Positions 22,793 to 34,930 of a stretch of DNA of 64,000 nt are shown here, piece by piece. The stretch covers positions 176,679 through 240,678 of the forward strand of contig JNVV01000011.1 in assembly GCA_000733355.1 (NCBI GenBank). Reading direction: 5' to 3'. The notes beneath the pieces are model-generated. The model searched no databases, was not told where the DNA came from, and worked only from the letters and a program-made list of their open reading frames with translations. This DNA is from Falciphora oryzae. Its lineage: Eukaryota > Ascomycota > Sordariomycetes > Magnaporthales > Magnaporthaceae. Numbering within the stretch: the first letter of the stretch is position 1; the number at the start of each line of letters is the position of its first letter. A program made the translations under genes and the position numbers.

Positions 22793-24314
22793 CTAGACGT
22801 AGGTCGGCCCGGCCTGGACGCCGCGGTACTCGAAGAACTCGTTCCACAACCGATCCTTGATGAGTTCCCGCGCCACCTCGTGTTCGAGGGTCATGCTCAG
22901 CTCCGGCCCCTGGTTGCCGTCGTCGAAGTTCCCATCGCCAGCGACGGGCGGATACACGACCATAACGCCCATCATCATTCCCCCCTCCATCGCCACCCTG
23001 TACACCCGCCCGATGCCGAACCCGAAATCCAGCCCGCCCACGGCCGCGTCACGGTGGTCGCTCACCAACACCTCCATGGGCTTAGGGTGCGCGACGGCGA
23101 TGTTGGCCTTGTCGCGAACGGGCGCGATAGACTCCTCCATAAACACCCCGACGAGCTCCGGCGTCGCCGCGGCCGTCACGCGCCGGATGAAGCGCGCCAC
23201 GCCGGGGAGCCGTGCCTGCCAGCCGCCGTTGTCGCCGGTCGAGGCCAGAGTCCTCGCGGTCGGGTGCCCGTCCGCCTGCCGCGCAGCAACGCCGAGGTGG
23301 AGACGAAGCGGCAGTTCTGCTGCGTGCGCGGGTGCGGCACCGGGCCTCGCAGGCGGCGGCGCATGTCCACGGCCTCGACGAAACTGGGGAGTGACGCCGG
23401 ATCCGGGCGGTACAGCGGCGTCCTGAGGCGGCTGAGGGCCTGCCACGCGAAGCCGACGAAGGCATCATAGCTCGAGACCCAGTCGTCGTCGCCGCCGCCG
23501 CCGGTGCCCGGTGACGACGCCACGCGCTTGAGCTCGGCGGCCTTTGACGCGGGCAGGTGGAAGAGCAGCTCGGACACCTTGGTGGGCGTATCCTGCGCCA
23601 GGCGGATGCGCGGCGTGTCCACCAGGAGGTGCTTCGGCGGTTCGGGCTTGGTAAGGCGGGCGGCGTTGTAACAGGCAGGATCCCAGAAAGGGAACGGCCA
23701 AGGCCCGGTGTCACCCCCTTCCCTCCCCAGCACCCGCAGCAATCTATCATGGGCCGCAGCGCAGTTCTCGGATAGCTGTTGCATCACTGCAAACCAGCCA
23801 ATGATGTCCTCGGCGTAGTGGCGGATATGCGAGACGAGCACCAGGCCCCCGGGCACAAAGTTGGCCTTGAAGGCCGACACGACGGGTCTGTTGTCGGGGT
23901 GCGACTGTGCCTTCATCTCGAACGTGTAGGGCGCAATGTACCACTTTTTGTAGTCGCCCAAGGACGCGACCGTGTAGTGCTTTCTGACGAGGTCGGCGAG
24001 CGCGGGGGAGTCGTGCCGCTGCACCACAAACCGGACCGTGTCCTCGCGCCTTCGGACGAACGAGTGCCCAAAGTTGGTGTCCCTCTCGATCACGCCGCAC
24101 AGGTGGCGCACCTGGCTCAGCGTCCGGGCGATGGAGTCCTTGAGCACCGCGACGATGTCATTGGGCGTCTCTTCATCTCCGGTTGCAATAAAGACGGCCA
24201 TGGCCAAGTAGCTCCAGACGGAGGTGTAGTCGAGGCTCGAGACCTCGTGCCTCTCGTCCTCGGGGTCGGTCTCTCAGTCCAGGGGTGGATGTCGAAGGCC
24301 TGTGGCCCGGCCAT
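22793..24314 (-). pseudogene. BAHD-type acyltransferase with two frameshifts
   Basis: The sequence reads as a BAHD/trichothecene 3-O-acetyltransferase-like enzyme of about 500 residues in three frames. It starts at ATG 24314 (MAGPQAFDIHPWT), shifts frame near 24270, reads through SSLDYTSVWSYLAMAVFIA to about 23300, then shifts again between about 23340 and 23240 and continues through TPELVGVFMEES to the stop at 22793. The catalytic HxxxD is present (HYAED, after LVLVSHIR), and the usual DFGWG appears as DFGFG. Such enzymes move acyl groups from CoA to alcohols or amines of secondary metabolites. Apart from the two single-base-scale shifts there is no decay, so recent inactivation or sequence error are both open. 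An intron at either place was tested and does not give matching splice sites. Confidence 0.75.
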
Positions 24315-24810
24315 TAAAGCAATTCTCCGTAGACTGCAGATGTGAGAAGAAATGATTGTTTTTGTTTCCCCTACCTGAGCGTTCATATCCCCTGGGTTAT
24401 TATATCTCTCTACCACTTTTCGAACCACAGTTTCGGCTCTAAGCAGTTCTCAGTCGGGTCTTTGTTGTGGTATGCATGTCATCATGACATCAACTGACTG
24501 CGTGTGGGATAGCCGCCTGCCTGTGAATTGTTATCCCCTTGAGTGCTGTCGGACTACCAGTGCCCGAAACAGGAAAAGGTCTCCAGCGTTTATCTCCGAT
24601 GGGGATACTGGTTGGCTGAGAAGGAAGATCGGCAGGCTGGCAGTCCGACGGCACTCAGGGGGATTAGTTGTATTTTGTGCTACCCCTCCTTAATTATCTA
24701 TAGCAGTGGTAAGCATACCTACCCCAGCTGAGGGCCGGCTGGACTGTCAATGCATCCCGTCGTGGCCACACGCAGGCTGACATCTGCGACATGACTTATC
24801 ATCCTCATGA
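24315..24810. other. intergenic
   Basis: No gene seen. Contains the target site of the copia element that begins at 24816. Confidence 0.4.
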
Positions 24811-24815
24811 AGGAT

Positions 24816-25065
24816 TATTGCAAAGTAGAGGGTATGCAGTAGAAGGATTGTCTTGATTTCTACCTCTAAGGAACTAATAGGAAAGCGCCCGAGGGTCTAC
24901 CACCCTCGGGGTCTTTATACACGAGTGCGCAGTAGGAGTGGAGAGCCCTTCTCGGCGTCGCCGAGTGCTCTGTAACTGCTTGTTAAGCACCTGCGACGCC
25001 GATGAGGGTGGTGATGCAGATCCCGGCCGGCACAGCCGGGGGTACCCCCTCGATCCTTTGCGACA
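24816..25065 (-). repeat. 3' LTR of the 24.8-kb copia element
   Basis: 250 bp, identical to the right LTR except for three C/T differences (24866, 24951, 24970), each a C followed by T here and T in the other copy. It contains a perfect 9-bp stem hairpin (CCCGAGGGT…ACCCTCGGG near 24887-24909) and the GTCTTTATAC motif. Confidence 0.93.
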
Positions 25066-25732
25066 CACCCCCCAGTTGGTGCCCGGAAGGCACCGGCTGT
25101 AATAAACAAAGGAGAGCTAAAATGAAGGTATCACGAGCGTTTTTGTCCCTTTATTGGGTGCTCGTTTTGGCGTTTTTTAAACCTGACCCGAGGCTTCGGG
25201 TGCTCGTTAGTAAGCCTGGCCCAAAGGGTCGGCGCCTTTCGTGGGGGCTCCTTCCCTCCTTAGGGATCTGGGTGCTCCTTCCCTTTTGGTGCGCACCCGG
25301 CACCTACCGTTGGTTGCGCGATATCAAAAAAGGTTTTACCGTTGGCTTCTGCCCAGGCGTTCCTTTCTCCTCTCCTTTTTTCAGCAGCAACTAACAATTT
25401 GTACGTAATAATACCCTTAACCCCTCCAGCGGTAGGCCCAGGCTAACTTTTATGCGTTGTTGGAGCCCAGACCTCAAAATAACCGTAAGTTCATTTTGTT
25501 CCCGCGTTTCCGGGCGCGCGCGTGCGTGCGCGCGACGAGTTGAGGAACACCTGACGCTAACTTGTTGCAGATGTTTGGCAATACCAAGTTTCGGCAAAAG
25601 AGGGCGGCGGAGCGGGCGCAAGCCCGTAAGCAGTAAGAGCTTTATACTTTTTGGATTGCGGTTGTAAAAGTGCGTTAACCATATTGGGCGTATAGAGAGC
25701 GTTTGGATCACGACCTGGCGTTGGCTTTCTAG

Positions 25733-26689
25733 GCCTCGCAGGCGGAGGCTTCGCAGCCTCCGCCTGCAGTAGCAGCAACAGCAGCAGCAGCAGCAGCGCC
25801 GCCGCCGCAGAGGGCGAGGTACTCGGACCTCGTCCCTTCCGCCGCTGCCGCCGTCGCCTCCAGGGCCCTGGCCCTTGTTAAAGACACGTCCGTTGAGCGG
25901 CCCTCTTCCGTCGTTCCGTCGGGAATGTCCCTTTCGTTCGAAAGGGTGCGTTTTTTAGTCCCTAACTGGGTGAACGATAAGGGGAGGGTCCGCCCGGCGG
26001 ACGTGGATAGCGAGGAGGAGGAAAAAAAAGAGGAAAAGGAGGTTGACGAGATTTTATGGTCGCTTTGGGCAGACCGACAGAGTCGGGGTGAGCCCCCGTC
26101 CCCGGTAAGTTTTGCGTGTTTATGCTATTTAAGCATAAGCTTATTAGTTTAAGTGCTTCCAGCGCACCCGACTGCTTTTCCCAAACCTTACCCCCCTTTT
26201 TGTGCTAACTTTCCTTTGTAGTTTTCGCGCGGCCGTGCTCGCGCCCCCGTTTCCCGTCCCCGCCGGCCTGCCTTCGAGGGGGGCACCGTTGTCGGGATGC
26301 TTAAGGGGGCGACCCCTCGGGCTGTCCCGTGCGACGGTTGCACCCGCGCGTACCTTACGGGGTACCGCGGGCTCTGCTCCGACCGTCCTATGCGCCGTAA
26401 GCGTAAGGACGGCAGAGCCCCTCGTTGTTGGCAATGCTCGGCGGGTCACTTTTGTAAGCCTTTGCCTGCGGACGAAACTTTCCGTAGTAGGGCTATCCTG
26501 CTCGGAAAGGCTTTCGCCCGTAACGATAGGACGGAGGTTCGGAAACTCCGCACTATCGTCCGCGATTTAATTAGGCCGTATCCGCGTGGTTACTTAAGGA
26601 CAATCGCGCAAAAAAAGAGCGATTCGGAAAAGGAGGAGGTGCGCGCGAAACGTTCCCGCAAAATAAAGGATGCTCCTCCTCGGAATTAA
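25733..26689 (+). CDS. antisense accessory gene of the copia element: six-cysteine basic protein
   Basis: Exons 25733-26104 and 26222-26689 read without a stop for 279 residues; the intron has GTAAGT, GCTAAC and TGTAG. Earlier exons are likely (25571-25625 after an intron 25485-25570 with GTAAGT, GCTAAC and TGCAG), but one joint is out of phase in my reading, so the true start is not fixed. From the N-terminus: a Pro/Ala/Gln stretch, an acidic Glu/Lys run (EEEEKKEEKEVDE), a basic RGRARAP segment, then CDGC-x11-C-x16-CWQC-x5-C, a possible zinc-binding module, and a basic tail. It lies on the strand opposite pol, between the pol end and the 3' LTR, and is GC-rich and intact while pol is broken. 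A related frame occupies the same place in the 40.3-kb element. Not recognised as any named family; a nucleic-acid-binding regulator is inference. Confidence 0.6.
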
Positions 26690-27421
26690 AGCCCGAAAAG
26701 GAAACGGGATAACGATAATAACGATAAGGGAAGCGCGGTGGGAAATATAATGCTAGCCGGGTATCGTCGCTTTAGCAACGACTTCCTAACTAGCATCGCT
26801 TTTATAGGCGCTAATTACCGCCGCAAACGCGGTATTTAACCCCCCCGCGCTTTAAAAAGCTTAAAAAGGAAAAGGAAAAGGAGGAAGGGAATAGGGAAAA
26901 GGAAAGGGAGGAGGAGGAGGGAAACGTTTGCGGCTATAAAAGGCCGTTTATTTTTTGTTCGTTATTTTTAAGCTGCAAAGCCCGTTTCCACCTTTTCGTG
27001 CTACTGCCGCCGCTTTCCTTGCGTTGTTTTTTTTTTTTTTTTTTTTTAAAAGAAAATGCATATTGGGTTGTTTTGCTCGTTTGTGCTTTGCCGAGCTTCC
27101 GTTAACGTGGTTTCCTTCTCGTTATTTAACCGAGCTTTGAAAAACCTTTCGGGCGGCGTTATGCAACTTTAAAAGTAACCTAAAATACTTAAACTTAGCT
27201 TTCGATAGTGCCTTAATCAAACCGTTTGTTGGCATTTCGGAGGTTTTAAAGTAGGTAATTTCGAAAAACCCCTTCGAATGCTCCTAACGTAATTACATAT
27301 TTTGGATATTAACGTATCGGAATGCGGTTGCAATACGGGCGTTATTTTATACCACTAATCAAATCGTTTGCTTATTATCGCAAAAAATCCTCCAAAGCTC
27401 GCCGAGCTCCAGCTGTACGTT

Positions 27422-30400
27422 TTAAAAAAGTTTTTTTAAAGCTATGGTTTTTTTAGCCATTTTAGCGAGCGTTAAAAGCTCCGTTTCGGTGGTTAAAGTT
27501 ATAACGGTTGCTTGTTTTCCTGCCCTCCAATTAACCGGTCCTCCAAAAAGGAACATAACGTAGCCCTTTAAAAAGTGCCTTGTTTCGGGGTCGTTTGCAT
27601 AGGAAGCATTTCCCGTAATTCTCAGGTGCTTAAATTTTCGGCTCCGACCATATTTAATAGTTAAAAACCTCGTTCCGTACAAGTATTTAATCGTTTGGTT
27701 TGCAACTTTATAATGCGCAAGCGAGGGGTTAGTCAGGTGCTTAAAAAGCGCTACGGCTACGTACGCAACGTTTAGTTTAACTATAATTGCCGTATAAAAT
27801 ATCGACCCTACTTTTTCCTAAAAAATCAGTACCTCCTGCGCAATAGCTGTGCTTAAATGCTTCGTAAACTTTTTAATAAAAAGTGGGATGCTCGGAAAAA
27901 TTGCCTTATCGTCCAGGTTAAAGCGGTAGGCGATCTTTTCGATATAGGAATCGTGCAATAGGTTAATAGTACGGTTTTCCCTATTCCTAACGATCCTTAT
28001 GCCTAAAAACCACTCCAGCGGACCTTTTCGCATTTCGTATTTGTCGCGGAGTCCTTTTAACACGCGCTATGCTTTGCCCGCATGCTTTTTACGGTAAAAA
28101 AGCACGATATCGTCGATATAAAAAAGCAGGAAAATTTAGCGCGTTTCGTCTATAAACAAACAAGGCTCGTTTGCAGCCGCTTTTAGGCCGAATTCCTTAA
28201 GGGTTGCCGCCAACTTTCGATACCAAAGTAAAGGAAAGTTTCGCATTCCGTAAAGGGCCTTTTAAAAGCGTGCCACGTAGCCTAGCTTCGCAAAATTAAG
28301 TAAAAAATTAACGTAAATTAGCTCGTAGTTTATACCGAGCTTTGCGTATAAAAACGCGTTGCTTACGTCCATTTGGTGCGCTTCCAAATCGAAGTAAGCT
28401 ATAATCGCTATTATAATCCTAAACGTTCGAACAGCGAGCGTTACGGCGTAAATGTTTTATAGCGAGTTAACCGGTTATTAGTTACCCCTAACCATTGCCC
28501 TCGCTTTAAACTTTTCGAAGTATCCGTTTTCGTTAAACTTGTAAGCAAATACCCATTTGATATCGAACGCTTTGTTAAAGGCTTTAACGCGCGGTAATTT
28601 AACCCAAATGCCTCTTTTTATAAACCCTATCACTTTTGCCCGGGCGGCTTTTTTAAACTAGGGTCCCAACGGGTGCTTATCAAGCTTTTTCCAGGATTTA
28701 GGGACGCTTTATAAAGCATCCCGGTATATCCTTTTGCCTGCCTAATATTTGAACCTGTTTGCCGTTTTTAAGGTTATGGCCGCAACGACCTCGTAAAAGG
28801 GACGGTAGCCTTTAAAGCTTTCTGCTATCGCTTTTTAATAATTAGGCAAATACGTACAAAAAAAGTCGTCCCACCGCTATTTAAATGATCTCCCTTTAAA
28901 GGGTTATTCCGTTAGCTCCTTACTTTGTAACGTGGCGAACACGTAGTTAATAAAGTTCCTTTGCTAATTGGCCTTCCTTTTTAGGGATCGTTCTTCTTTT
29001 AGCCTTTGCCTCCTCGCCGCCCTCGAGTCCCTAACAAACTGCTAAGCGGTTAGCATTTAAAAAGCAGGTGGTGCCTGCGCCGGTGCTTATGGAACACTCG
29101 TTAACTGTTACGGCGCAGGTAAAAAAGGCCGTTATTAATCCTTTTTAACTGGTTAACTATTAGTTCTAACCACGATCGTATTTCGGATTTCCGGGCCGTT
29201 ATCGGGCTCCGGAGTGCTTGGTTGTTATTCCCGCGCATCCGAATATCGTAAAGGAAAGCGCGTTATAGGTAGCGAACGCTAACGCCCCCTTAGCGGCTTA
29301 TCTTTTTCACCCCCCAAACCTGTAAAGCTGTTACCCCCTACCTTGCTAAAGCCGCTATTAAAGCCATTATCTAACTCCCAATTGCGCACCGGCTCCTTTG
29401 CTTAATTGCCTTCTAAAACATCTGGAGTCGGGATTCTTTACGTGGCCTAACGTCGCACGTTTACGGCGTTTTCCGCGTTTTTTTAGGCCAGTTTTACAAC
29501 CTGCTTTTTAAAAGGTTAGTCGTTAACGATCTTTTTTGGCGCCTGCACCCCCGAATTTTAACCCGGATGCTCGGTTGCGGTAATAGGTGCTTCCAGAACT
29601 TTTGGCGTCAAAAATCCGAATGCATTTGCAAATCTTTTTCGGGATTAGAAAGGCTCCTCCTATTTATCCATTGCTAAAAACATATCGTATACTTCCTGGG
29701 CGACAGGAAGCTCCTTTCCCATTCCTAAAAAAAAGGTTCCTTTATTAAAACGCACGTCGCGGGACACTATAATGCGTGCTTTGCTTGGTACCTAAATCTT
29801 ATAAATATGCGAGGCTTTATAACCCATTAGGTATCCGATATGCCCGCGCGGTTGTACCTTAAACTCGGTACGCTTATTATTTTTAGCTCTTTCCGGGTTG
29901 AGCACGTAAGCTCGACAGCCGTAAGCATAAATCCCGTCCCAATCCGGGCGCAAATCCGTCTTTAGCCCTTTAACGAGCTCCGGAATGTAGTAACGGAAGT
30001 ACCCCCTAAACCAGGCGAGCATAACTTCGTTAGGCGAACGCATCCCTTTCGAGGACGAAAGGCTCATATTTTTAAGCCAAATAGCTGCGTATACAGCCTC
30101 CGGCCAAAAATTTTCGGGAAGGTTAGCGCCTTACCGCATACGTATCGAGCGAATAATAACGTCCTGTCCTGCGCGCTTTATTTTACCATTGGGTTCGTAA
30201 ATATCCGGCGGTAGGTTTTCCAGCTCGATACCTATGGATTCGCACCACCTTTAATACCATATTTTCCCTTTGTACGCGATTAGGGTTGGCTCGTTATTAT
30301 ACCGGAAAATAGCGACCCTTAGGCCGTACTAACGGGCGACCCAAGCTTCCCAATTAATCAGTAAAGGCGTAAATTCATTAGCACTTTTGCCGGATATCGT

Positions 30401-32470
30401 ATACCCCCAAAGCTTGCCACTAAAATCGTTTTTTAATAATAGAAGGACCTTTTGCTTGTTTCCGCTGGATGGAAAATGGAACAGGTCCAGCCAAACCTTC
30501 CAAAAGGGCCTAGGGGCCGGGTCCATTTAGCGTCGAAAGATAACCGCTTTGGCATACGTTATTGCACAATCCTCGCACTCGATCTACCGTATCCCTTTAA
30601 TCCGTACGTTCCGAACGCTCCAAACCATAGCCTCGAATGCTTATTAATTTAAATATCCATTTCGTAAATGCCATAAATGTGCCGTATCTTCTTTAAACTT
30701 AGTAAAATCGATGCTAAAGCGCCAGGTCGGATTATCGCGCACTCGCCGAAAATACTTGCTGCGTATAGCCATTACGAGTTTTAAGGGGAACTATTTAAAT
30801 GCTTTTAAAACACGGCTATAAGAGGAAAAGTGCTTGTATTCGAAAAAAACAACATTGTTTTTGCGTTCCAATTGCTTAACGAAAAGGCTCGAATTTAAAA
30901 GCCCCATACGGAAAATGCAGTCTAGGCCACAAAACCACACGCCTGCAGCCATAAACCTTGCCTCGGAGATAATATTGATATAAAAGCCATCTATAAATGC
31001 GACGTTATTAAGCACCAGGTCCTTATCGCCAAAAAGCAATCTTTTAAAAGTGCGCTTCCCTTTGCCTAATATCGGGAACGTTTAAGTACCGCACTCCACG
31101 GTCTCGCTACCGTCGCTCGGTACAAAGGATCCTAAGTCCAGCTTATCGATAAAGTTAACCAAATGCACTGCACCGCAATTATTTAAAAGCGTGCTATACG
31201 AGTGCGCGTTATACACCGGGCTGATTGTTAAATATACCGCATTCGCGTTGCCAGTATTTTCGAAAATTGCCGCGTTAATATAGCTTGGTTTAGGCTGGTT
31301 TTGGTTACTTCCTAAACTTTGCTGCTGCTTCCCCCAATCGGAATTAGCGAAGCGATTAATCCCCAGCAGGGTCTTTTTAAAGCCTTTCCATTATAGCTTT
31401 TCAAATTCCTTTTTAATCGCTTTAACCTTTTGTTTGGTAAAGGGCTTGCCGCGTATCGCCGACCCTATAAAAGCGTGCTATATGGTCCAGCACCATTTTA
31501 GCTTCCATAAGTAATTTTTGTAACTAGCCGGGCAATTGTATATTTTGCCGTCATTCCTTTAAAATTTTCCGTTGCGCTAGGAACTTCCGTTCCTTTACTT
31601 CGAATGTTCGTCAAAGGATGCCAAGCTTCCGCCCAAAATAGCATAAACCGGGTTCTTTTTGCCCCCGATTTTCCGGATAGAATCTCGGTATTAAAGTAAA
31701 CCGAATTAGTTAATTAGGGTTTTAAAAGTGTTGTTACTGGCACCGATTGCAAGGTTTTCGGCATAGCGTTTAGCCCAAAAGGCCTGGAAGCGCTCCACGG
31801 CATCCAGGAACTCCAAAGCGCCGTTAGCACCCATAATTTAAAGGATTTGGTGGATTTGGGCCTGCCCGAACGCGAAACGGAATTTCACGAACCACTTATA
31901 AGTATCCGTCGTGCTTTTTGCTTTTTTAAGGGCGTTATTGTACTACGCAATCACCCAATCGTTCGAAAGCGTTGCATTGGGAGCGAGCAATAGCTGCAAG
32001 CATTTAACTATTCCTTTAAAAAAGGCCCATCCTTTAATATTCGCCTTTTGCATAGCTTCGGTGAAAACGGAGCGGTCGACAAAGGTAAACACCTATTTGG
32101 TAAATGCTATAAGCTGTTTATCGGGAACGCTCGCCTTATTGCTGGTTTTCTATGCTTGTTGCGCATCCGTAAAGCGTTTGTTAAGCTTATTTTAAATGGC
32201 GAAAACCGGATCTTTTAGTTCGGGATAAGGCTTTCCAGCCTTTTGTCCTTCCTTATCCCAGTTTTTAATGCGCTAGCTCTTTTTGATTTAGGTAAGCTTT
32301 TTCCAAACGAGCAGTTGTATTTCGTATGCCTTGAGCGTATTATCCCTATCCTCCCTTTGGATCTGCTCTAAAGTGGGAGGGTCAGAGTACGCTTGCTCGG
32401 TATCTGGCTGCAGGTTAGGGTTGACCTTGTGCCAGACGGCGAGCATCTAAGCGTTTTGCCGGAAAACCGT
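27422..32470 (-). pseudogene. gag-pol of the 24.8-kb copia element, degenerate
   Basis: Reads right to left. Gag-like sequence is at about 32300-31400 (e.g. GWAFFKGIVKCLQLLLAP) and a protease-like segment GAVHLVNFIDKLD near 31170. Integrase C-terminal sequence lies at 30067-29792 (MRSPNEVMLAW…YGCRAYVLNPE), reverse transcriptase end at 28063-27818 (DKYEMRKGPLEWFLGIRIV), and RNase H at 27682-27422 (NASYANDPETRH, FGGPVNWRAGKQ). Dozens of TAG and TAA codons stand where Gln or Trp is expected, which is what C-to-T changes on either strand produce. No functional polyprotein can be made. Repeat-induced point mutation (RIP) is the likely cause. Confidence 0.88.
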
Positions 32471-32824
32471 AAACCATGTGTGCCATTGGTACTTATCCCG
32501 CAGGATCCCCGTGGGGATCAATCCTGCATCGTTGTTAGATATAGTGGGTGCTTTTAACGCACGGGAACGTTTTAAGGTGCGCTCGGGAAACGCCGGGTTT
32601 GGTGACAGGGGCTGGGAGTGGAGGTCCGAAAAAGAAGTGGCGATAGCTTTAACGTTGGTGATCGGTAAACTCGTGAGCGTGAAATGGGTGTTCTACACGG
32701 GCCTGCCGCGCACTGGTGAAGGTTTTTGTGTGTTTGATGAAGGTAGGTAAGCGGAGGTAGAAGGGGCTATTGCAATGCAACCTTTAAAATGCGGAAAAGG
32801 GGTTTAAAACGCCGGGCTTATAAC

Positions 32825-33074
32825 TATTGCAAAGTAGAGGGTATGCAGTAGAAGGATTGTCTTGATTTCTACCTTTAAGGAACTAATAGGAAAGCGCCCG
32901 AGGGTCTACCACCCTCGGGGTCTTTATACACGAGTGCGCAGTAGGAGTGGAGAGCCCTTTTCGGCGTCGCCGAGTGCTTTGTAACTGCTTGTTAAGCACC
33001 TGCGACGCCGATGAGGGTGGTGATGCAGATCCCGGCCGGCACAGCCGGGGGTACCCCCTCGATCCTTTGCGACA
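32825..33074 (-). repeat. 5' LTR of the 24.8-kb copia element
   Basis: 250 bp, 98.8 percent identical to the left LTR (three differences). It carries the element's expected promoter for minus-strand transcription. The inner side (minus strand GTTATAAGCCCGGCG after the LTR) is where the primer-binding site should be; no tRNA match is obvious, perhaps because of mutation. Confidence 0.9.
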
Positions 33075-33079
33075 AGGAT

Positions 33080-33569
33080 CATACACGGAAAATACTACAA
33101 GCCTCGGCCTAGGTGCTGGAACATCTTGGCTGCCATGCACTACCATGCACTGTAGCTACCCAGGCGAAGAGTACTAATGAGAATGCTGCCTTTCGGGCCT
33201 TTACCAACCCTCATTTTCGCATCTCTTTGCATATGAACGATGCAAGTCGAGTCCTCGTCTATAGTAGCGTAGATACCTTTGCTCTAGTAAGCCAACAGTA
33301 GTTTTTTTTCCAACTCTATCATGATATTTATTAAACGGCAATGATAGTTACAAAGGAAAGTTGTTGGTGAAATATCGAGAGCCCCTTATAAGAAAAAAGT
33401 AACGCGCCATGCGACGAAGCCATTTTTAAGAGAAAGAAATTGTAACCCCTAATATTATCTTCCCCTCCTTATTCTTGCCCACCCACCCCATGCGCTATAG
33501 GGGTTTGCATCTCGCAAAACAAAGGAAATATCATAGTACACTATTGTTGTATGCCGGCTTGTGAGCCGA
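33080..33569. other. intergenic
   Basis: No gene seen. AT-rich sequence around 33300-33560, just after the copia element and before the 3' end of the secreted protein gene. Confidence 0.4.
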
Positions 33570-34412
33570 TCACCAGTAGTCCTGCCTTCCCACGGTTGCA
33601 CTGATAGGGCCAACCCTCCCCTTCCTGGGCTCGGTCGGGGGGAGGTCGGCGTTCAGGGGGATGGAGGGCCCGCGGTAGATGCCGGCGGGCTGGCCGTTGG
33701 TCAGCAGCGAAGGGTTGTCGACCCAGGGCGCCAGGGGCGGCAGGCCGCTGGGCGTGTCGGCCGAGGTCGTGAGGACGTTCCCGTCCGACGACGAGGCGGG
33801 GCCGGCGCGGGCCTCATCGCGGGCCTCTCCCTCCGGGACGGCGGCCAGGTTGGTGTCGATAGCGGCGGCGGTCTGCTGCTCGCCCTCCTCGGCCTCGACC
33901 TGGGCGAGGGCCTCGGTGAAGATCCGCTTGATCTCGGAGCCGCGCAGCCGGTCGAGCCGGGCGCTGACGGCCATGAAGACCTCGTCGGCGTCGTCGACGT
34001 CGAGCGCCTCGAGCTCCTCGCGCGTCATCTTGTCCTCGGCGGTAAGCCGCTCCGCCGTGGCGACCATGAGCCTGTCGTGCAGCCGGTGCGCGGCGCGCAC
34101 GCGCTCGGCCTCGTCGTTGATGTGGCTCTCGCGCCGGCTGAGGCGCGCCGCGGACGGCGGAAGCTCGGGGGTGAAGAACGGCGGTGGCCGGCGGCAGTCG
34201 TTGCGCAGGCGGCAGCGCGTCTGCTGGAAGTTCGTGGTCTTCTCTAGCGGGTTGATGCTGGTTGGGGCTGCGGCTTTGGCGCCGGTGGGGGTTGTGGCGG
34301 AGGCGGTTTCGCTGGGGGCCTCCGGCGTACCGGTGAAGCTGAGCGGGAGGGCAACGGGGGACGCCATGGCACCGGCGGCGAGCACCGCGGTGAAGAGGGT
34401 GGTGGACTTCAT
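33570..34412 (-). CDS. secreted protein, no known domain
   Basis: 280 residues from ATG 34412, no intron. It starts with a clear signal peptide (MKSTTLFTAVLAAGAMASPVA, cleavage likely after ASP or PVA), then a Thr/Pro/Ala-rich linker. A central charged helical region follows (about residues 85-180, ending AQVEAEEGEQQTAA), and a Pro-rich tail ends GRQDYW. Two cysteines near residue 70 (RCRLRNDC) are the only ones. No catalytic motif is visible. A TATA-like AAATATACG lies about 145 bases upstream of the start. This ATG is preferred over the upstream in-frame one at 34847 because the signal peptide follows it directly. Secretion is well supported; a cell-wall or effector role would be speculation. 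Confidence 0.75.
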   Translation of the reverse strand: MKSTTLFTAVLAAGAMASPVALPLSFTGTPEAPSETASATTPTGAKAAAPTSINPLEKTTNFQQTRCRLRNDCRRPPPFFTPELPPSAARLSRRESHINDEAERVRAAHRLHDRLMVATAERLTAEDKMTREELEALDVDDADEVFMAVSARLDRLRGSEIKRIFTEALAQVEAEEGEQQTAAAIDTNLAAVPEGEARDEARAGPASSSDGNVLTTSADTPSGLPPLAPWVDNPSLLTNGQPAGIYRGPSIPLNADLPPTEPRKGRVGPISATVGRQDYW

Positions 34413-34930
34413 GATGGAGGTGATTCGCGGTCTGGATATCTGATGGTGGAGAGGTGTAGCAGATTGGAGAGTGGCCTGGATGGAGATGTTTGGTTCGGGA
34501 GGGGGCATGGAAAATGATGGAGAAAATAAGTGGCGAAGAAAAGAGGTTGCGGCAGCCAAATATACGAGCCACCTACCGTTCTCCGGAACGCCAGTGGAAC
34601 TCACGAGTCCACACTGGCTGAGGCTGTTCAAAATTAATTGTTGCGTACCACTTCCTGGATTATTTTCCGGATCCCTTGTCAAACTCAATCCAGCCATGGA
34701 GCGAACAGAGTGTGGCCGTGGTGTGATGATCTCGCCGCACCCAGCCACGGGGGTGGAGTTCAGGTAACTCCGTTTCTTCCTGGAGCACACGATCACGACC
34801 GGACAGCATTGCCACATTCTTAATTGTACGCTATTTTTGAAAAGCAAGGATTTGGAAAGAAGCCATGTTAAATGTCCATAGAATGGACCAACTGCATATT
34901 GTCCAGAGCTGGCACCCCATAATCGAATCC

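Larger units (their letters stand above)
24816..33074 (-). mobile_element. full-length Ty1/copia retrotransposon (8259 bp), minus-strand coding
   Basis: Two 250-bp LTRs (24816-25065 and 32825-33074) bound the element and the exact 5-bp repeat AGGAT lies outside (24811-24815 and 33075-33079). The LTRs begin TATTGCAAAG and end CTTTGCGACA; the ends become perfect inverted repeats (TGTCGCAAAG) if TATT is a mutated TGTC. The gag-pol region on the minus strand runs from about 32470 to 27422 in copia order (gag, protease, integrase, reverse transcriptase, RNase H) and is full of stops. A purine-rich tract (minus strand GGGGGG at about 25066-25073) lies just before the 3' LTR. A second gene on the plus strand (25733-26689) lies between pol and the 3' LTR. 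AT content is visibly higher than in the flanks. Confidence 0.93.
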
